Shown here: one piece after another, positions 1 through 8,485 of the stretch | Layout: each line of letters opens with the position of its first letter | Numbering within the stretch: position 1 is the first letter of the stretch | NCBI GenBank assembly: GCA_017438945.1 | Contig: JAFRUI010000013.1 | Coordinates: 93,611 to 157,610 of the forward strand | Source of the DNA: Bacteroidales bacterium | Lineage (GTDB): Bacteria > Bacteroidota > Bacteroidia > Bacteroidales > WCHB1-69 | Direction: 5' to 3' | DNA: 64,000 bases | The notes under the pieces: generated by a model | Told to the model about the DNA's origin: nothing | Databases searched by the model: none | The model's input: the letters and a program-made list of their open reading frames with translations, nothing else | Program-made: the position numbers and the translations under genes

Positions 1-1
1 G

Positions 2-487
2 TACCCGAACGCCAAGCTCAAGAGCGTGAAATACACCAGTGAAGACGACTACCTCAAGCAGCCGGTGAAGATTACCTACACGTTCGAAATCCCGGATTAC
101 GCGGTCGTTACCGACAACGAGGTCATCGCCACGCCTTTCCTCGCCAACGGATTCTACACCTTCGCCATGCGCCATCTCTACTACAACACGGGGCTCGAAA
201 AGCGCGACTACCCCTTCACCGACCGATGCTCGCGCTACGTCGCCATCAGCGAAACGATGAAGGTGCCGTCGGGCTATACCCGCGTGAGCGCGCCCCCGGC
301 CCAGCAGTTCGTAACGCCATCCATCTCATTCAAAGGCGGCTACACCATAGGCTACAACATGGTGACGTTCAACGAGACCATCTCCCTCGGCAAACGCGTC
401 TATGACGCCTCCGAATGGCCCGCGTTCCGCAAAGCCGTACAGTGCCAACGAGGGTACATGGGGAATCCCGTGATGTTCATCAAGTAG
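2..487 (+). CDS. C-terminal part of a DUF3857/transglutaminase-like protein (5' end outside window)
   Basis: The reading frame is open from base 2, so the protein begins upstream of the window; the GTG at 26 is an internal codon, not a real start. About 161 residues are visible. They form a beta-rich tail of the kind that ends DUF3857/transglutaminase proteins of Bacteroidetes, with YTFEIPDYAVV followed by a block around GYTIGYNMVTF and a final segment ending in PVMFIK. The next gene on the same strand belongs to the same family, so the two look like a tandem pair. Enzymatic role cannot be judged because the core domain is missing. Family assignment rests on the tail and the neighbour and is moderately sure. 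Confidence 0.6.
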   Translation, partial: YPNAKLKSVKYTSEDDYLKQPVKITYTFEIPDYAVVTDNEVIATPFLANGFYTFAMRHLYYNTGLEKRDYPFTDRCSRYVAISETMKVPSGYTRVSAPPAQQFVTPSISFKGGYTIGYNMVTFNETISLGKRVYDASEWPAFRKAVQCQRGYMGNPVMFIK

Positions 488-520
488 TTAGCAGTTAGTA
501 GTTAGCAGTTAGTAGTTAAC
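485..520. repeat. Short tandem repeat, GTTAGCAGTTAGTA-type
   Basis: Directly after the stop codon the sequence repeats AGTTAGCAGTTAGT about two and a half times. It resembles the AGCTAATAGCC-type intergenic repeats seen at 5903, 9366 and 13165. Confidence 0.7.
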
Positions 521-543
521 GAAAATGTCTCGGTCGAAGCACC

Positions 544-619
544 ATTCCCCCCTTTAGGGGGGATGCCCGCAGGGCAGGGGGGTAATAACCCCACACTGCG
601 CTTCGCTTGTGTGGGGGTT
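544..619. repeat. Composite palindromic intergenic element
   Basis: Three potential hairpins lie in a row: CCCCCC/GGGGGG with loop TTTA (547-562), GCCC/GGGC (565-575), and AACCCCACAC pairing with GTGTGGGGGTT (587-619, one bulged G). GC-rich mobile palindromes of this kind are common between Bacteroidetes genes. It may also end transcription between the two tandem genes, but no clear T-run follows. Confidence 0.6.
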
Positions 620-676
620 GACACAGGAGACTGCTCCGGACTGCGGAAGCAGCAATAACAAAAAAATAAACAAAAA

Positions 677-2341
677 ATGAAAAGATACATACTCATAATC
701 ATCGCAATATGCGCCATGTCAACAGTCATGGCCAAGGCCCCCGAAAAGGACGCCGTCTATAAGCTCATCTCCGAGAGTTACACGTTGAACACCGACGGCT
801 CCACGGAGTTCCGCAAGCGCACGGAGCTGCAGATTTTCACGCGGATGACCTTCGACCATTTCGGGGAGACGTTCATCACCTACAACCCTGACTTCCAGGA
901 GCTCATCATCAATGAGGCCTACACCATCCGCAAGGACGGCAGCAAGGTGGAGACCCCCGAAAACGCCTTCAACCCGATGTTGCCGGAGGGCTGCACGAAA
1001 TGCGAGCGGCTCAACGGCATCCGCACCATGGTGGTGACGCACACGGCGCTGGAGTACGACGCCGTCATCGTCCTCGACTACACCATCCGCTCCAAGAACT
1101 TTTTCTTCCAGGAACTGTTGGAAAAGGTGGATTTGCAGGAGGAGGTGCCGGTGGAGAAATACGTGGTCAGCGTGACCGCGCCCGACTACAAGCCCGCGAA
1201 ATTCCAGCTCAACGGGGAGAATCTCGTTTACACGAAGACGGAAACCACAGACAAGGATTTCGTCACCACGGTCTATACTTTTTCAAATTTGCCGGAGCGT
1301 CCCACCGACGAGTATCTCTTCCCGAGTGTGTATGCCTCGCTGACGTTCTTCACGATGGACAAAGCGGAGAATCTGGTTGGCAAGATGGCACAACAGAACT
1401 CGATGCAGAAGTTTGACAATCAGAAGATTACAGACTTTTTCAAGAGTCGTTTCACGGATGAGATGAACGTCATGGACAAGATTTTGTACGTCAGGGATTA
1501 CATCCACGACAATATCCAGACCAACCATCTGGATGCCAGCGTGTTGAACTATATGTTCGCCTCGCCGCAGCAGGTGTGGGAGAGCAACTGCGCGTTGCCG
1601 ATCGAGAAGAACATCCTGTTGGCGGGCGTATTGCAAAGTTTGGGGAACGATGCGCAATTAGCGTTTATGGGAAACTCGTTAGCATCTGATTTGAAGACCG
1701 TTGTGCGCATCCAACGAAATGGAGCAACCGATTATATTTCTGCTAACGAGATTGAAGAACTGAGTTTGGACGCTTTCTTCGCGCCCGCCACACTCATCAT
1801 GCAGGACGGCAAAATAGAGAATGTGACGGCACAGCCCGTATCCGTGGAAAGAGTGGCCGAAATCACGCTTGAAAGCGGAAAATTGGATGATCCGGTGGTG
1901 AAAATGGAACAGAAAGTGGAATCGCCACAGATGAAATATCTGCAAGTGCATGGAACCGGAGCCACTGAAGTGTCCGTCTCGCAGCTCACGGGCAAATATT
2001 ACGAAATGACCATCGACGACGGTCAATATGGCACACCGATACGTTCCGTGAACATCCACAACGACCGCAAATACGATGTGGACACGAAAGAATCGAGCGA
2101 GAAATATGGTTATGCCGTCAAATTGCCTGCCAACGTCCGTTGTCTGACGAAAACCTCACACAAAGAAATCACCGTCGAGGGCGCCAAACTCCTGATTGAT
2201 GTTGTGGTGGGCGGTAATACGGTAATGATTACAAGGACGTTAAGTCTGCCCAAAGAGGGCATTTCCTCCAAATCGTCGAAGAAGTTCAAGGCAATGATGG
2301 GAGAATGGGAAGCCCCCGTGAAGGTGGTGTTTTCCCTGTAA
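677..2341 (+). CDS. DUF3857 / transglutaminase-like secreted protein
   Basis: A 554-residue protein with an N-terminal signal peptide (KRYILIIIAICAMSTVMA). Residues about 35-210 match a DUF3857 beta domain (ITYNPDFQELIINEAYTIRK region), followed by a helical transglutaminase-like segment at about 265-330 and a C-terminal beta-rich domain. The usual transglutaminase Cys should precede the helix that ends in ILLAGVL; here the aligned place reads ALPIEKN, and only a displaced Cys (SNCAL) is nearby. The catalytic triad is therefore probably degenerate. It follows the truncated paralogue at 2-487, so a tandem pair is likely. Family role is unknown; it probably acts in the periplasm or at the outer membrane. 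Confidence 0.8.
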   Translation: MKRYILIIIAICAMSTVMAKAPEKDAVYKLISESYTLNTDGSTEFRKRTELQIFTRMTFDHFGETFITYNPDFQELIINEAYTIRKDGSKVETPENAFNPMLPEGCTKCERLNGIRTMVVTHTALEYDAVIVLDYTIRSKNFFFQELLEKVDLQEEVPVEKYVVSVTAPDYKPAKFQLNGENLVYTKTETTDKDFVTTVYTFSNLPERPTDEYLFPSVYASLTFFTMDKAENLVGKMAQQNSMQKFDNQKITDFFKSRFTDEMNVMDKILYVRDYIHDNIQTNHLDASVLNYMFASPQQVWESNCALPIEKNILLAGVLQSLGNDAQLAFMGNSLASDLKTVVRIQRNGATDYISANEIEELSLDAFFAPATLIMQDGKIENVTAQPVSVERVAEITLESGKLDDPVVKMEQKVESPQMKYLQVHGTGATEVSVSQLTGKYYEMTIDDGQYGTPIRSVNIHNDRKYDVDTKESSEKYGYAVKLPANVRCLTKTSHKEITVEGAKLLIDVVVGGNTVMITRTLSLPKEGISSKSSKKFKAMMGEWEAPVKVVFSL

Positions 2342-2466
2342 AAATGCGATTCAAAGTGTAGAGTGAAACTTTCATGCCGTTTCAGGCAGAAAACATTTAG
2401 TTAATTGTTAAAAAAACAATATTCAAAATAATATTAACGCAATGGCGTAGCATGTCAGAAAAAGTG

Positions 2467-2474
2467 TATCTTTG
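2467..2474 (+). promoter_or_regulatory. Bacteroidetes -7 promoter element (TATCTTTG)
   Basis: TATCTTTG matches the Bacteroidetes primary sigma -7 consensus TAnnTTTG and lies 27 bases before the ATG at 2502, placing the transcript start near 2481. Confidence 0.7.
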
Positions 2475-2501
2475 CCGCGTTAAATTCAAACCTGAAATAA
2501 A

Positions 2502-2912
2502 ATGAAAGACACTAAAATCACATATTCCATCGAAGAGGCCCGGAGATATGTGGCCAATGCCGAGGATGTTATCCAAAAGGCCAAATATGATCCTGACACA
2601 CAGTCTTATATGGATAGCAAATATGTCCGGACCGCTGGGGATATTCTGTGGAAAGGTTGTTTGATTGCCCTTGACACGGTCTTTCAGGTGCGCAAGGGCA
2701 AAGGTCGTCCGTCAATCGAAAAGTATCGTGATGCTGTTGCAAAACGGGACGGGAAATTGCTGAGTTTTGTTAATAACGGATACGACGTCACCCATCTGTA
2801 TATGGGCTATGACGGTACAACGGATAAGAAAATCTGTGACAGAGGATTCGAAATCACCAACCACATCATCGACCACTGCGCGATGATGCTACCGAAGCCG
2901 GTGTGCGCGTGA
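2502..2912 (+). CDS. DUF5618-like small helical protein
   Basis: A 136-residue soluble protein with no signal peptide. It appears mostly helical, with the segment YSIEEARRYVANAEDVIQKA followed by TAGDILWKGCLIALDTVF. This pattern recalls DUF5618, a small Bacteroidetes family of unknown function with a HEPN-like helical look; the assignment is from memory of the family and only moderately sure. It is monocistronic: its own promoter lies at 2467 and a strong terminator hairpin follows at 2933. No toxin or antitoxin partner is adjacent, and no catalytic motif such as the RxxxxH of HEPN RNases is obvious. Confidence 0.65.
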   Translation: MKDTKITYSIEEARRYVANAEDVIQKAKYDPDTQSYMDSKYVRTAGDILWKGCLIALDTVFQVRKGKGRPSIEKYRDAVAKRDGKLLSFVNNGYDVTHLYMGYDGTTDKKICDRGFEITNHIIDHCAMMLPKPVCA

Positions 2913-2932
2913 GAGTATAACGAAACAATATT

Positions 2933-2962
2933 AAAAAAGCGTGTTTGGAAACACGCTTTTTT
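2933..2962. terminator. Bidirectional intrinsic terminator
   Basis: AAAAAAGCGTGTTT, loop GG, then AAACACGCTTTTTT. A perfect 14-base stem with A- and T-runs at both ends serves the two convergent genes on either side. Confidence 0.9.
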
Positions 2963-2978
2963 AGATTATTACTGTAAA

Positions 2979-3677
2979 TTATTCGTTATCTTCTACAGGC
3001 AAAGCTTCCTCTTGTACCGGCATTTCCTCTTCGCCAAAGCCCTCGTATTCCGCACGGAGCTTCTCGTAAAATTTGGTCTCGGTCATCTGCATGTAGGGCG
3101 TAAGCCAGAGAAATCCGATGAAGAAGGTAAACACACAAAGGATGGCCCAGCCGATGAAGCTGAGATAAAGAACAAACAGTTCCCATTTGTGACCTTTCAT
3201 CATCTCGCGGCTCTTGGCCAGCGTTTCTGTGCAGGAAAGCTCGGGGTTGTCACGCAACACGTATGGAACCATCGCGTATGCAAAACAAAGGATGATACCG
3301 GGAACCACAAGCAAGATGAAACCACCGATCACTGCCAGCATCATCAGCAAAAAGGTGCCTAACACTTTCCAAAAACGTTTGTAGCCACAGAACAAATCCC
3401 CGATGTCAGCAGGCAAATCCTGGCGGGAAGAATTCAAATATGCAACATAGTAGCCATATTGCAGCGGCAAAGCCAAAAGAGTCAACAAGGCTCCTGAACC
3501 TGTCATCACTTTGGCCAATGTGGCAAAAGAACTACCCGTGAAAATACTGCCGAACTGAGTGGTGGTAGAGGCTATGCCAGCCAGCAGAATGTATAGAAAC
3601 GTGAGCCCCACAAAAGAGCCCCATTTACCACGCAAGGTGGCCAATGCCTGTTCTTTCAAATCGTTGATTTTTCCCAT
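2979..3677 (-). CDS. DUF975-like integral membrane protein
   Basis: A 232-residue polytopic membrane protein. About five to six hydrophobic segments are visible (for example VGLTFLYILLAGIAS, LGTFLLMMLAVIGGFILLVV, LFVLYLSFIGWAILCVFTFF). A central VVPGIILCFAYAMVPYVL run and a following block of conserved type (CTETLAKSREMMKGHKWELF) are typical of the DUF975 family. The acidic tail EEEMPVQEEALPVEDNE is probably cytoplasmic. The start at 3677 (MGKINDLKEQ) is preferred over an upstream ATG at 3713, because that longer start overlaps the promoter element at 3711-3718. Function is unknown. Confidence 0.8.
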   Translation of the reverse strand: MGKINDLKEQALATLRGKWGSFVGLTFLYILLAGIASTTTQFGSIFTGSSFATLAKVMTGSGALLTLLALPLQYGYYVAYLNSSRQDLPADIGDLFCGYKRFWKVLGTFLLMMLAVIGGFILLVVPGIILCFAYAMVPYVLRDNPELSCTETLAKSREMMKGHKWELFVLYLSFIGWAILCVFTFFIGFLWLTPYMQMTETKFYEKLRAEYEGFGEEEMPVQEEALPVEDNE

Positions 3678-3710
3678 AATGTTTCGATTTTTTGGTGAAT
3701 AATTATGGGG

Positions 3711-3718
3711 CAAAAATA
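3711..3718 (-). promoter_or_regulatory. -7 promoter element for the DUF975-like gene
   Basis: On the minus strand this reads TATTTTTG, a match to TAnnTTTG, about 34 bases before the chosen start at 3677. It settles the start choice for that gene. Confidence 0.65.
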
Positions 3719-3841
3719 CATTTTTTTGTGATTTGTGAATTGTGATTAGTGAATTGACATAAACTTAAACAAGAACTTAAGACTATGACTTTTGCGGACA
3801 ACAATAAAAACAAATCACTATTCACTATTCACAAAAATTAG

Positions 3842-3849
3842 TATCTTTG
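3842..3849 (+). promoter_or_regulatory. -7 promoter element (TATCTTTG) for the GNAT-like gene
   Basis: TATCTTTG, 24 bases before the ATG at 3873. Confidence 0.7.
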
Positions 3850-3872
3850 CTCGCTGATTAAAACTTCTGATT

Positions 3873-4994
3873 ATGGCACAAACTATTGAAATAAAAGAAG
3901 TTAAAAATAGTGAGGAGTTGAAAAAGTTTATACAATTCCCGCGAGAACTGTATAAGTCGTGTCCTTATTACGTGCCAGCGTTGGACAAGGGTGAGGAAAA
4001 GCTGCTGACCAAGCATCCAGCGCTGGCTTTCTGCGACTTACGGATGTGGCTCGCCCTTCGCGACGGTGAAATCGTCGGGCGCATCGCGGGCATCATCAAC
4101 CACCGATGCAACGAAATCAAGGGACAAAAACGCATCCGCTTCGCCTGGTTCGATGTCATTGAGGACCTCGAAGTGGCCCAAAAGCTGTTCCAGACGGTGG
4201 AAGAATGGGGAAAGTCGCAAGGTCTGGAGGAAATCTGCGGTCCCTCGCGCTACTCCAACATGGAGAAACAGGCCATGCTGGTAGAGGGCTTCGACCACCT
4301 CACCTCCCTCGGCGCCGACTACAACTACCCGTATTATCCTGAATACATGGATCTTATGGGCTTTGAAAAAGAAGTGGACTACATCCAGTACAAGGTGAAA
4401 GTCACGCCCGTTTCCGAACGCATTTCCCGCATGGCCGATCTTTTAGGCAAAAAATACCACGTGCATCTGCGCGAAATCAAGGACAAAGAACAGTTGAAAA
4501 GGGACGGCTACGCTTTTTTGGAAGTCCTAAACGAAAGTTACCACGACATTTTCAACTTCATCCCGCTCACCCATGAGGAGATGACCTGGATTATTGACGA
4601 AAACCTTTCCCTCGGGATTTTGGATCTGGTTTCCTTTTTAGAAGATGATAACGGCCGTTTAGTCGGCATTGCCATGAGCATCCCCTCTTTGAACAAAGCG
4701 TTCAAGGAAGCCAACGGGAAGATGTGGCCGTTTGGGGCGTTCCATATCCTGCACGCGCTCCGCAAGAACAAAAACGTCGATCTGCTGCTCACGGGCGTGC
4801 TGCCCGAATACGCGCATACCGGCATCCATGCTATTTACCACAAACAGCTCCACGAAGCCTTCCTGCGCCACGGCTTCGAATACGCCTACACCTCACAGCA
4901 ACTCGAAAACAACATCGCCGCCCGCATCTGGCAGAAATACGATTCGGAGGTGATTGCGAGAAGGAGGTGCTATCGGAAGAGAATTGAAAATTGA
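3873..4994 (+). CDS. GNAT-like N-acetyltransferase family protein
   Basis: A 373-residue soluble protein. The N-terminal half has the fold elements of a GNAT domain: FIQFPRELYKSCPYYVPAL, then a strand reading MWLALRDGEIVGRIAGIINH and a following helix. The second half has another GNAT-like block ending in LLLTGVLPEYAHTGIHAIYH and HEAFLRHGFEYAYTSQQ. This arrangement is common in Bacteroidetes proteins labelled N-acetyltransferase or YghO-like, of unknown substrate. It has its own promoter and stands alone between unrelated genes, so context gives no hint of the substrate. Family placement is good; activity is untested. Confidence 0.75.
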   Translation: MAQTIEIKEVKNSEELKKFIQFPRELYKSCPYYVPALDKGEEKLLTKHPALAFCDLRMWLALRDGEIVGRIAGIINHRCNEIKGQKRIRFAWFDVIEDLEVAQKLFQTVEEWGKSQGLEEICGPSRYSNMEKQAMLVEGFDHLTSLGADYNYPYYPEYMDLMGFEKEVDYIQYKVKVTPVSERISRMADLLGKKYHVHLREIKDKEQLKRDGYAFLEVLNESYHDIFNFIPLTHEEMTWIIDENLSLGILDLVSFLEDDNGRLVGIAMSIPSLNKAFKEANGKMWPFGAFHILHALRKNKNVDLLLTGVLPEYAHTGIHAIYHKQLHEAFLRHGFEYAYTSQQLENNIAARIWQKYDSEVIARRRCYRKRIEN

Positions 4995-5083
4995 TAATTG
5001 ATAATTATTGGGTTAGTACTTATTTCTCCCTTGTCAAAGTCTTCTTATTCCCAAATCTTCTCACTCTCTATTAAATCCAATAT

Positions 5084-5122
5084 CTCAAATCCAAAGTCCA
5101 AAGTCTCAAGTCCAAAGTCCAA
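5084..5122. repeat. Imperfect tandem repeat (CTCAAnTCCAAAGTC)
   Basis: Two to three copies of a unit close to CTCAAATCCAAAGTC lie immediately upstream of the SDR gene, in the 136-base gap after the GNAT-like gene. No promoter match is seen there. Confidence 0.6.
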
Positions 5123-5130
5123 CAAATTCA

Positions 5131-5901
5131 ATGAACAACAAATATGCCATAATTACAGGAGCCAGCAAAGGTTTGGGCCGGGAGCTTGCATTTGAGTTGG
5201 CGCGGCGGGGCTACCCTACCCTTTTGGTCAGCTCAACCGAAGCCGTTCATGCCGTACGTGAAGAAATTGTCAACAAATATCCCGTTGACTGCCAGTCGTT
5301 TATTGTGGATCTATCCGATGAAAACGCGGTGCGGGAATGGGCGGAATCCATCGCGAAAGAATATCCTATAAGCATTCTCGTCAACAACGTGGGCACCGGA
5401 GGCAGTCGCGCCATCGAAACCGCCAACATGGACTACCTGCTGCGAATTCTCCACCTCAACGTTCTGTGTACCACCATTTTGACAAAGTCCCTGCTCCAGA
5501 ATCTGCAACAAGACACACCCGCCCACATCTTAAATGTCGGCAGCATGGCAGGATTCACCGCCACCGCCTACAAGACTGTCTATCCGGCATCCAAAGCATA
5601 CGTCCATGCCTTCTCGAAAAGTTTGCGCGAGGAGCTGAAAGGCACGGGTGTTTCGGTCACGCTGGCCGCGCCCGGCGCAATGGCCACCAACACCGAAGTG
5701 AGTGCCCGCATCGCCAAGCAGGGCTTCTTCGGCCGCGCCACCCTGAAATCCACCTCCGACATCGCCCGCAAATATATCGACGGGATGCTCCGCGGCAAAC
5801 GGCAGATCATCCTCAACCCGCTCAGCTACTTTCTGACCAAAATCATCCCCGAACGATGGCGCATCCCTATGCTCTCCCGCATCGTAAAACGGGAACTTTA
5901 A
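5131..5901 (+). CDS. SDR family NAD(P)-dependent oxidoreductase
   Basis: A 256-residue short-chain dehydrogenase. The cofactor-binding TGASKGLGRE motif is at residues about 9-18, the NNVG structural motif near 88-91 and the catalytic Ser/YxxxK group is visible as VGSMAG and then YPASK. The length is standard for classical SDRs. Resemblance to DltE/YqjQ-like SDRs is suggested by the C-terminal membrane-proximal tail (NPLSYFLTKIIPERWR). Substrate is unknown. Repeats flank it on both sides (5084 and 5903), and it appears to be a single-gene unit. Confidence 0.9.
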   Translation: MNNKYAIITGASKGLGRELAFELARRGYPTLLVSSTEAVHAVREEIVNKYPVDCQSFIVDLSDENAVREWAESIAKEYPISILVNNVGTGGSRAIETANMDYLLRILHLNVLCTTILTKSLLQNLQQDTPAHILNVGSMAGFTATAYKTVYPASKAYVHAFSKSLREELKGTGVSVTLAAPGAMATNTEVSARIAKQGFFGRATLKSTSDIARKYIDGMLRGKRQIILNPLSYFLTKIIPERWRIPMLSRIVKREL

Positions 5902-5902
5902 C

Positions 5903-5946
5903 GATAGCCAATAGCCAATAGCTAATAGCCAATAGCTAATAGCCAA
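5903..5946. repeat. AGCCAATAGC/AGCTAATAGC tandem repeat
   Basis: The units AGCCAATAGC and AGCTAATAGC alternate for about 44 bases just after the SDR stop codon. It belongs to the same family as 9366 and 13165. Confidence 0.75.
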
Positions 5947-5964
5947 ACATGACAATATTTTTAC

Positions 5965-5972
5965 TATTTTTG
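5965..5972 (+). promoter_or_regulatory. -7 promoter element (TATTTTTG) for the nrnA-FKBP cluster
   Basis: TATTTTTG matches TAnnTTTG. The predicted transcript start is near 5979, only about 14 bases before the TTG start of the DHH phosphoesterase gene. Confidence 0.65.
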
Positions 5973-5992
5973 CACCCTCAAAATCTGATACG

Positions 5993-7006
5993 TTGGAAGA
6001 ACAGGATATACAGAGAATTCAGGCTGCGCTGAAAGAGACAAAGACCATTGCCATTGTCTTCCATTTCAACCCGGACGGTGACGCTTTGGGCAGTGCGCTG
6101 GCCCTTTACCATTATTTTCAGGACGAGGGATATGAGGCCTCGGTCATTTCACCCAACCCGTTCCCGAATTTCCTGCAATGGATGCCCGGCGCAGAGCAAA
6201 TCATCGTGGCGCAGGAGAATCTCGTGGAGGCACGCAAACGCATCCGCAACGCCGACATGCTTTTCATCGTCGACATGAACGCCCCGCACCGCGCCGGCCA
6301 GGATCTCCAGAACGCCATTGCCAAGTCCACACACTTCAAGGTGCTGATTGACCATCATGTACAACCCGACATCAAATGCGATGTGATGTACTCCACACAT
6401 CTTACCACTTCTGCCTCCGAGTTAGTATATGATTTTCTGTATCAATATCTTACCCCTGGAAAACCTATTTCCAAAGATATTGCCGAATGCCTCTATGTGG
6501 GGATCATCACCGACACTGGCTCCATGTCCTACACCTGCGACTACCCGAAATCCTACACCGTGTTGCGCAATCTGATCGAGGCGGGCATTAACGGCGAGGA
6601 AATTCACCGTAAAGTCTATGACAACTACACCGAGAGCCGCATGAAACTGCTGGGACTGGCTTTGTCACAGCGCATGGTGGTGATGCCAGAATTCGGGGCT
6701 TCCTACATGTACCTGACCAAAAAGGACTTGAAGGAAAATGGATTCCAAATCGGTGATACAGAAGGGTTTGTCAACTACGGACTATCTATGGGAATCGTAC
6801 ACTACACGGCATTCTTCACGGAGCGTGACAACCGAATCAGGGTCTCTTTCCGGTCGAAAGGAATTGTAGACGTCAACCTCTTTGCACGCAAATACTTCGA
6901 AGGGGGCGGACACGCCAACGCCGCCGGCGCCTTCTTTTACGGCACAATGGAAGAAGCCATTGCTCATTTTGAAAAAGCGGTACGGGAAAATGCGCAACAA
7001 TCTTAA
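5993..7006 (+). CDS. nrnA: DHH/DHHA1 phosphoesterase, NrnA-like (oligoribonuclease / pAp phosphatase)
   Basis: A 337-residue DHH-family enzyme predicted to degrade 2-5 nt RNA fragments and/or pAp in the cytoplasm with Mn2+. Motif I is FNPDGDALGS near residue 27, motif II is FIVDMNAPHR, motif III is IDHHVQPD, and the C-terminal DHHA1 motif is GGGHANAAGA near residue 304. All metal and substrate motifs look intact. Translation most likely starts at TTG 5993, since the promoter element lies just upstream and no ATG precedes the conserved EEQDIQRIQAAL. The gene overlaps the next one by 17 bases, which suggests coupled expression with the FKBP lipoproteins. Confidence 0.92.
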   Translation: MEEQDIQRIQAALKETKTIAIVFHFNPDGDALGSALALYHYFQDEGYEASVISPNPFPNFLQWMPGAEQIIVAQENLVEARKRIRNADMLFIVDMNAPHRAGQDLQNAIAKSTHFKVLIDHHVQPDIKCDVMYSTHLTTSASELVYDFLYQYLTPGKPISKDIAECLYVGIITDTGSMSYTCDYPKSYTVLRNLIEAGINGEEIHRKVYDNYTESRMKLLGLALSQRMVVMPEFGASYMYLTKKDLKENGFQIGDTEGFVNYGLSMGIVHYTAFFTERDNRIRVSFRSKGIVDVNLFARKYFEGGGHANAAGAFFYGTMEEAIAHFEKAVRENAQQS

Positions 7007-7595
7007 ACAAACACGCGAATTCTGGTTTATTCTTCTTTTGGCATTATTCACCGGCGTGCTTTTCTCATGCCACCGGCAAAACGCCACGGGGAGCGTGGTC
7101 GTGTCGTCGGATGCGGAAAAAGAGGAAAAAACCGATCCATACGTGGAGGGCAACAAGAACATCATGCGTCGTGAGAACGAAGAGATTCAAATGTTCTTGA
7201 AACGCTACGGATGGGATATGCAGCGCACACCCACAGGACTCTACATCGAAGTGTTGAGCCCTGGCAACGGAGAACTTTACAAGGAGAACGATCCCGTCAC
7301 ACTGGAATACCGCACTTTCCTGCTTTCCGGTGAGATGATTTACTGTTCCGACAGCCTAGGCATGAAACACTTTGTAGTGAACCGGTCTGAGGAGATTGAC
7401 GCCCTGCACGAGGCGGTTCAGTTGTTGCGTCCGGGCGCCAGAGCCCGCCTGGTCATCCCTTCCTATCTGGCTTACGGTGTGGCCGGCGACGGCGACCGTA
7501 TCCAGGGTCTCCAGCCGGTCATGATGGAAATCAAGATTTCGGAAAACACTCATAATCCCTCCACAAACACCTATATCCCTAACCTTTATAATTAA
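6990..7595 (+). CDS. GldI-like FKBP-type prolyl isomerase lipoprotein, divergent
   Basis: A 201-residue lipoprotein with lipobox LFSC (Cys27) and a C-terminal FKBP fold starting near LEYRTFLLSGEMIY. Several FKBP active-site residues differ from the canonical set: the Phe-Asp pair is Ile-Tyr (GEMIY) and the central Trp region reads LHEAVQLL. Catalytic activity is therefore doubtful, and a chaperone role is more likely. The start at 6990 (MRNNLKQ) gives a clean signal peptide; the longer frame from 6882 lies entirely inside nrnA. A GldI-like lipoprotein next to nrnA is a Bacteroidetes arrangement linked to gliding/T9SS protein folding in the periplasm. Confidence 0.85.
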   Translation: MRNNLKQTREFWFILLLALFTGVLFSCHRQNATGSVVVSSDAEKEEKTDPYVEGNKNIMRRENEEIQMFLKRYGWDMQRTPTGLYIEVLSPGNGELYKENDPVTLEYRTFLLSGEMIYCSDSLGMKHFVVNRSEEIDALHEAVQLLRPGARARLVIPSYLAYGVAGDGDRIQGLQPVMMEIKISENTHNPSTNTYIPNLYN

Positions 7596-7599
7596 AACG

Positions 7600-8454
7600 A
7601 TGAAAATCAAGCTCTTTACATTATCTGCTTTGTCCATTCTGGTTTGTCTGGCGGCGGTTTCCTGCCGGAAATACGATGGATTCAAACATCACTCTTCGGG
7701 ATATTATTACCACTATTTCACCTGCAACGAGAACAATATCCAGCCGCAAACCGGTGATTTCGTGGTGGTTAACATGGGGCTGCGCACCCAAGACACGGTG
7801 ATCTCTCCGATGACCCAAAACAACATGCTGGTGGATGAACTTTACCGAGGCGACATTTTCTGCGCATTGCGCAACATGCACCTGGGCGACAGCGCCACTT
7901 TCATCTTCGACGGGCCCCAATTTTATGACCAGTTCCTAGGCATGGGGGATTATCCTTATGGCAAAGCCCCCATATACGTGGATCTCAAGCTGTTGAAAAT
8001 CTTGCCCAAGGAGGACCTGGAAAAAGCTGAGGAACGTTACAATGAACAGAAAAAATTGTTACGACATATTGAAGATTCACTGATTTTGGACTATGTGTCT
8101 CAAAAACATATCTCCACCCAGACTCGCGGCCTCTACTGCACATGGAACAAGAAAGGCTCGGGACCAAAACCGGAGAAAAACCAAACCGTGCAGATATTGT
8201 TCCGCGGATACCGGCTGGACAACACTAAATTCGACAGCTGCATGAATGCCGAACACCCCCTCACTTTTGAGGTGGGAAAGGAACAGGTGGCACGAGGGTT
8301 GGATGTCATGGTGGAGAACATGTGTGTCGGCGACCAAGTGACGGTTATCCTTCCCTCTTCGTATGCGTTTGGGGATAAGGGGACCGAGATTTTCCACATA
8401 CCTCCATACACCCCGGTGATATATGATGTCGAATTGCTGAGAATTTTAAAATAA
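7600..8454 (+). CDS. FKBP-type prolyl isomerase lipoprotein, two FKBP-like halves
   Basis: A 284-residue lipoprotein with lipobox AVSC (Cys22). An N-terminal FKBP-like region at about 45-135 (TGDFVVVNMGL, then LGDSATFIFDG) lacks active-site residues. A helical linker follows, then a C-terminal FKBP domain at about 195-284 (VQILFRGYRLDNTKFDS, VGDQVTVILPSSYAFGDKG). In the C-terminal domain the Phe-Asp pair is kept, but the Trp of the usual IPGW motif is Leu (ARGLD). It lies 4 bases after the GldI-like gene and shares architecture with the next gene, so the two are duplicates. It probably assists folding of exported proteins. Confidence 0.85.
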   Translation: MKIKLFTLSALSILVCLAAVSCRKYDGFKHHSSGYYYHYFTCNENNIQPQTGDFVVVNMGLRTQDTVISPMTQNNMLVDELYRGDIFCALRNMHLGDSATFIFDGPQFYDQFLGMGDYPYGKAPIYVDLKLLKILPKEDLEKAEERYNEQKKLLRHIEDSLILDYVSQKHISTQTRGLYCTWNKKGSGPKPEKNQTVQILFRGYRLDNTKFDSCMNAEHPLTFEVGKEQVARGLDVMVENMCVGDQVTVILPSSYAFGDKGTEIFHIPPYTPVIYDVELLRILK

Positions 8455-8485
8455 AAATCAATATTAATCACAGAAAAAAGAAAAA

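Noticed and set aside
6882..6989. Longer N-terminus for the GldI-like gene
   Set aside because: It lies inside nrnA; the start at 6990 gives a clean lipoprotein signal.
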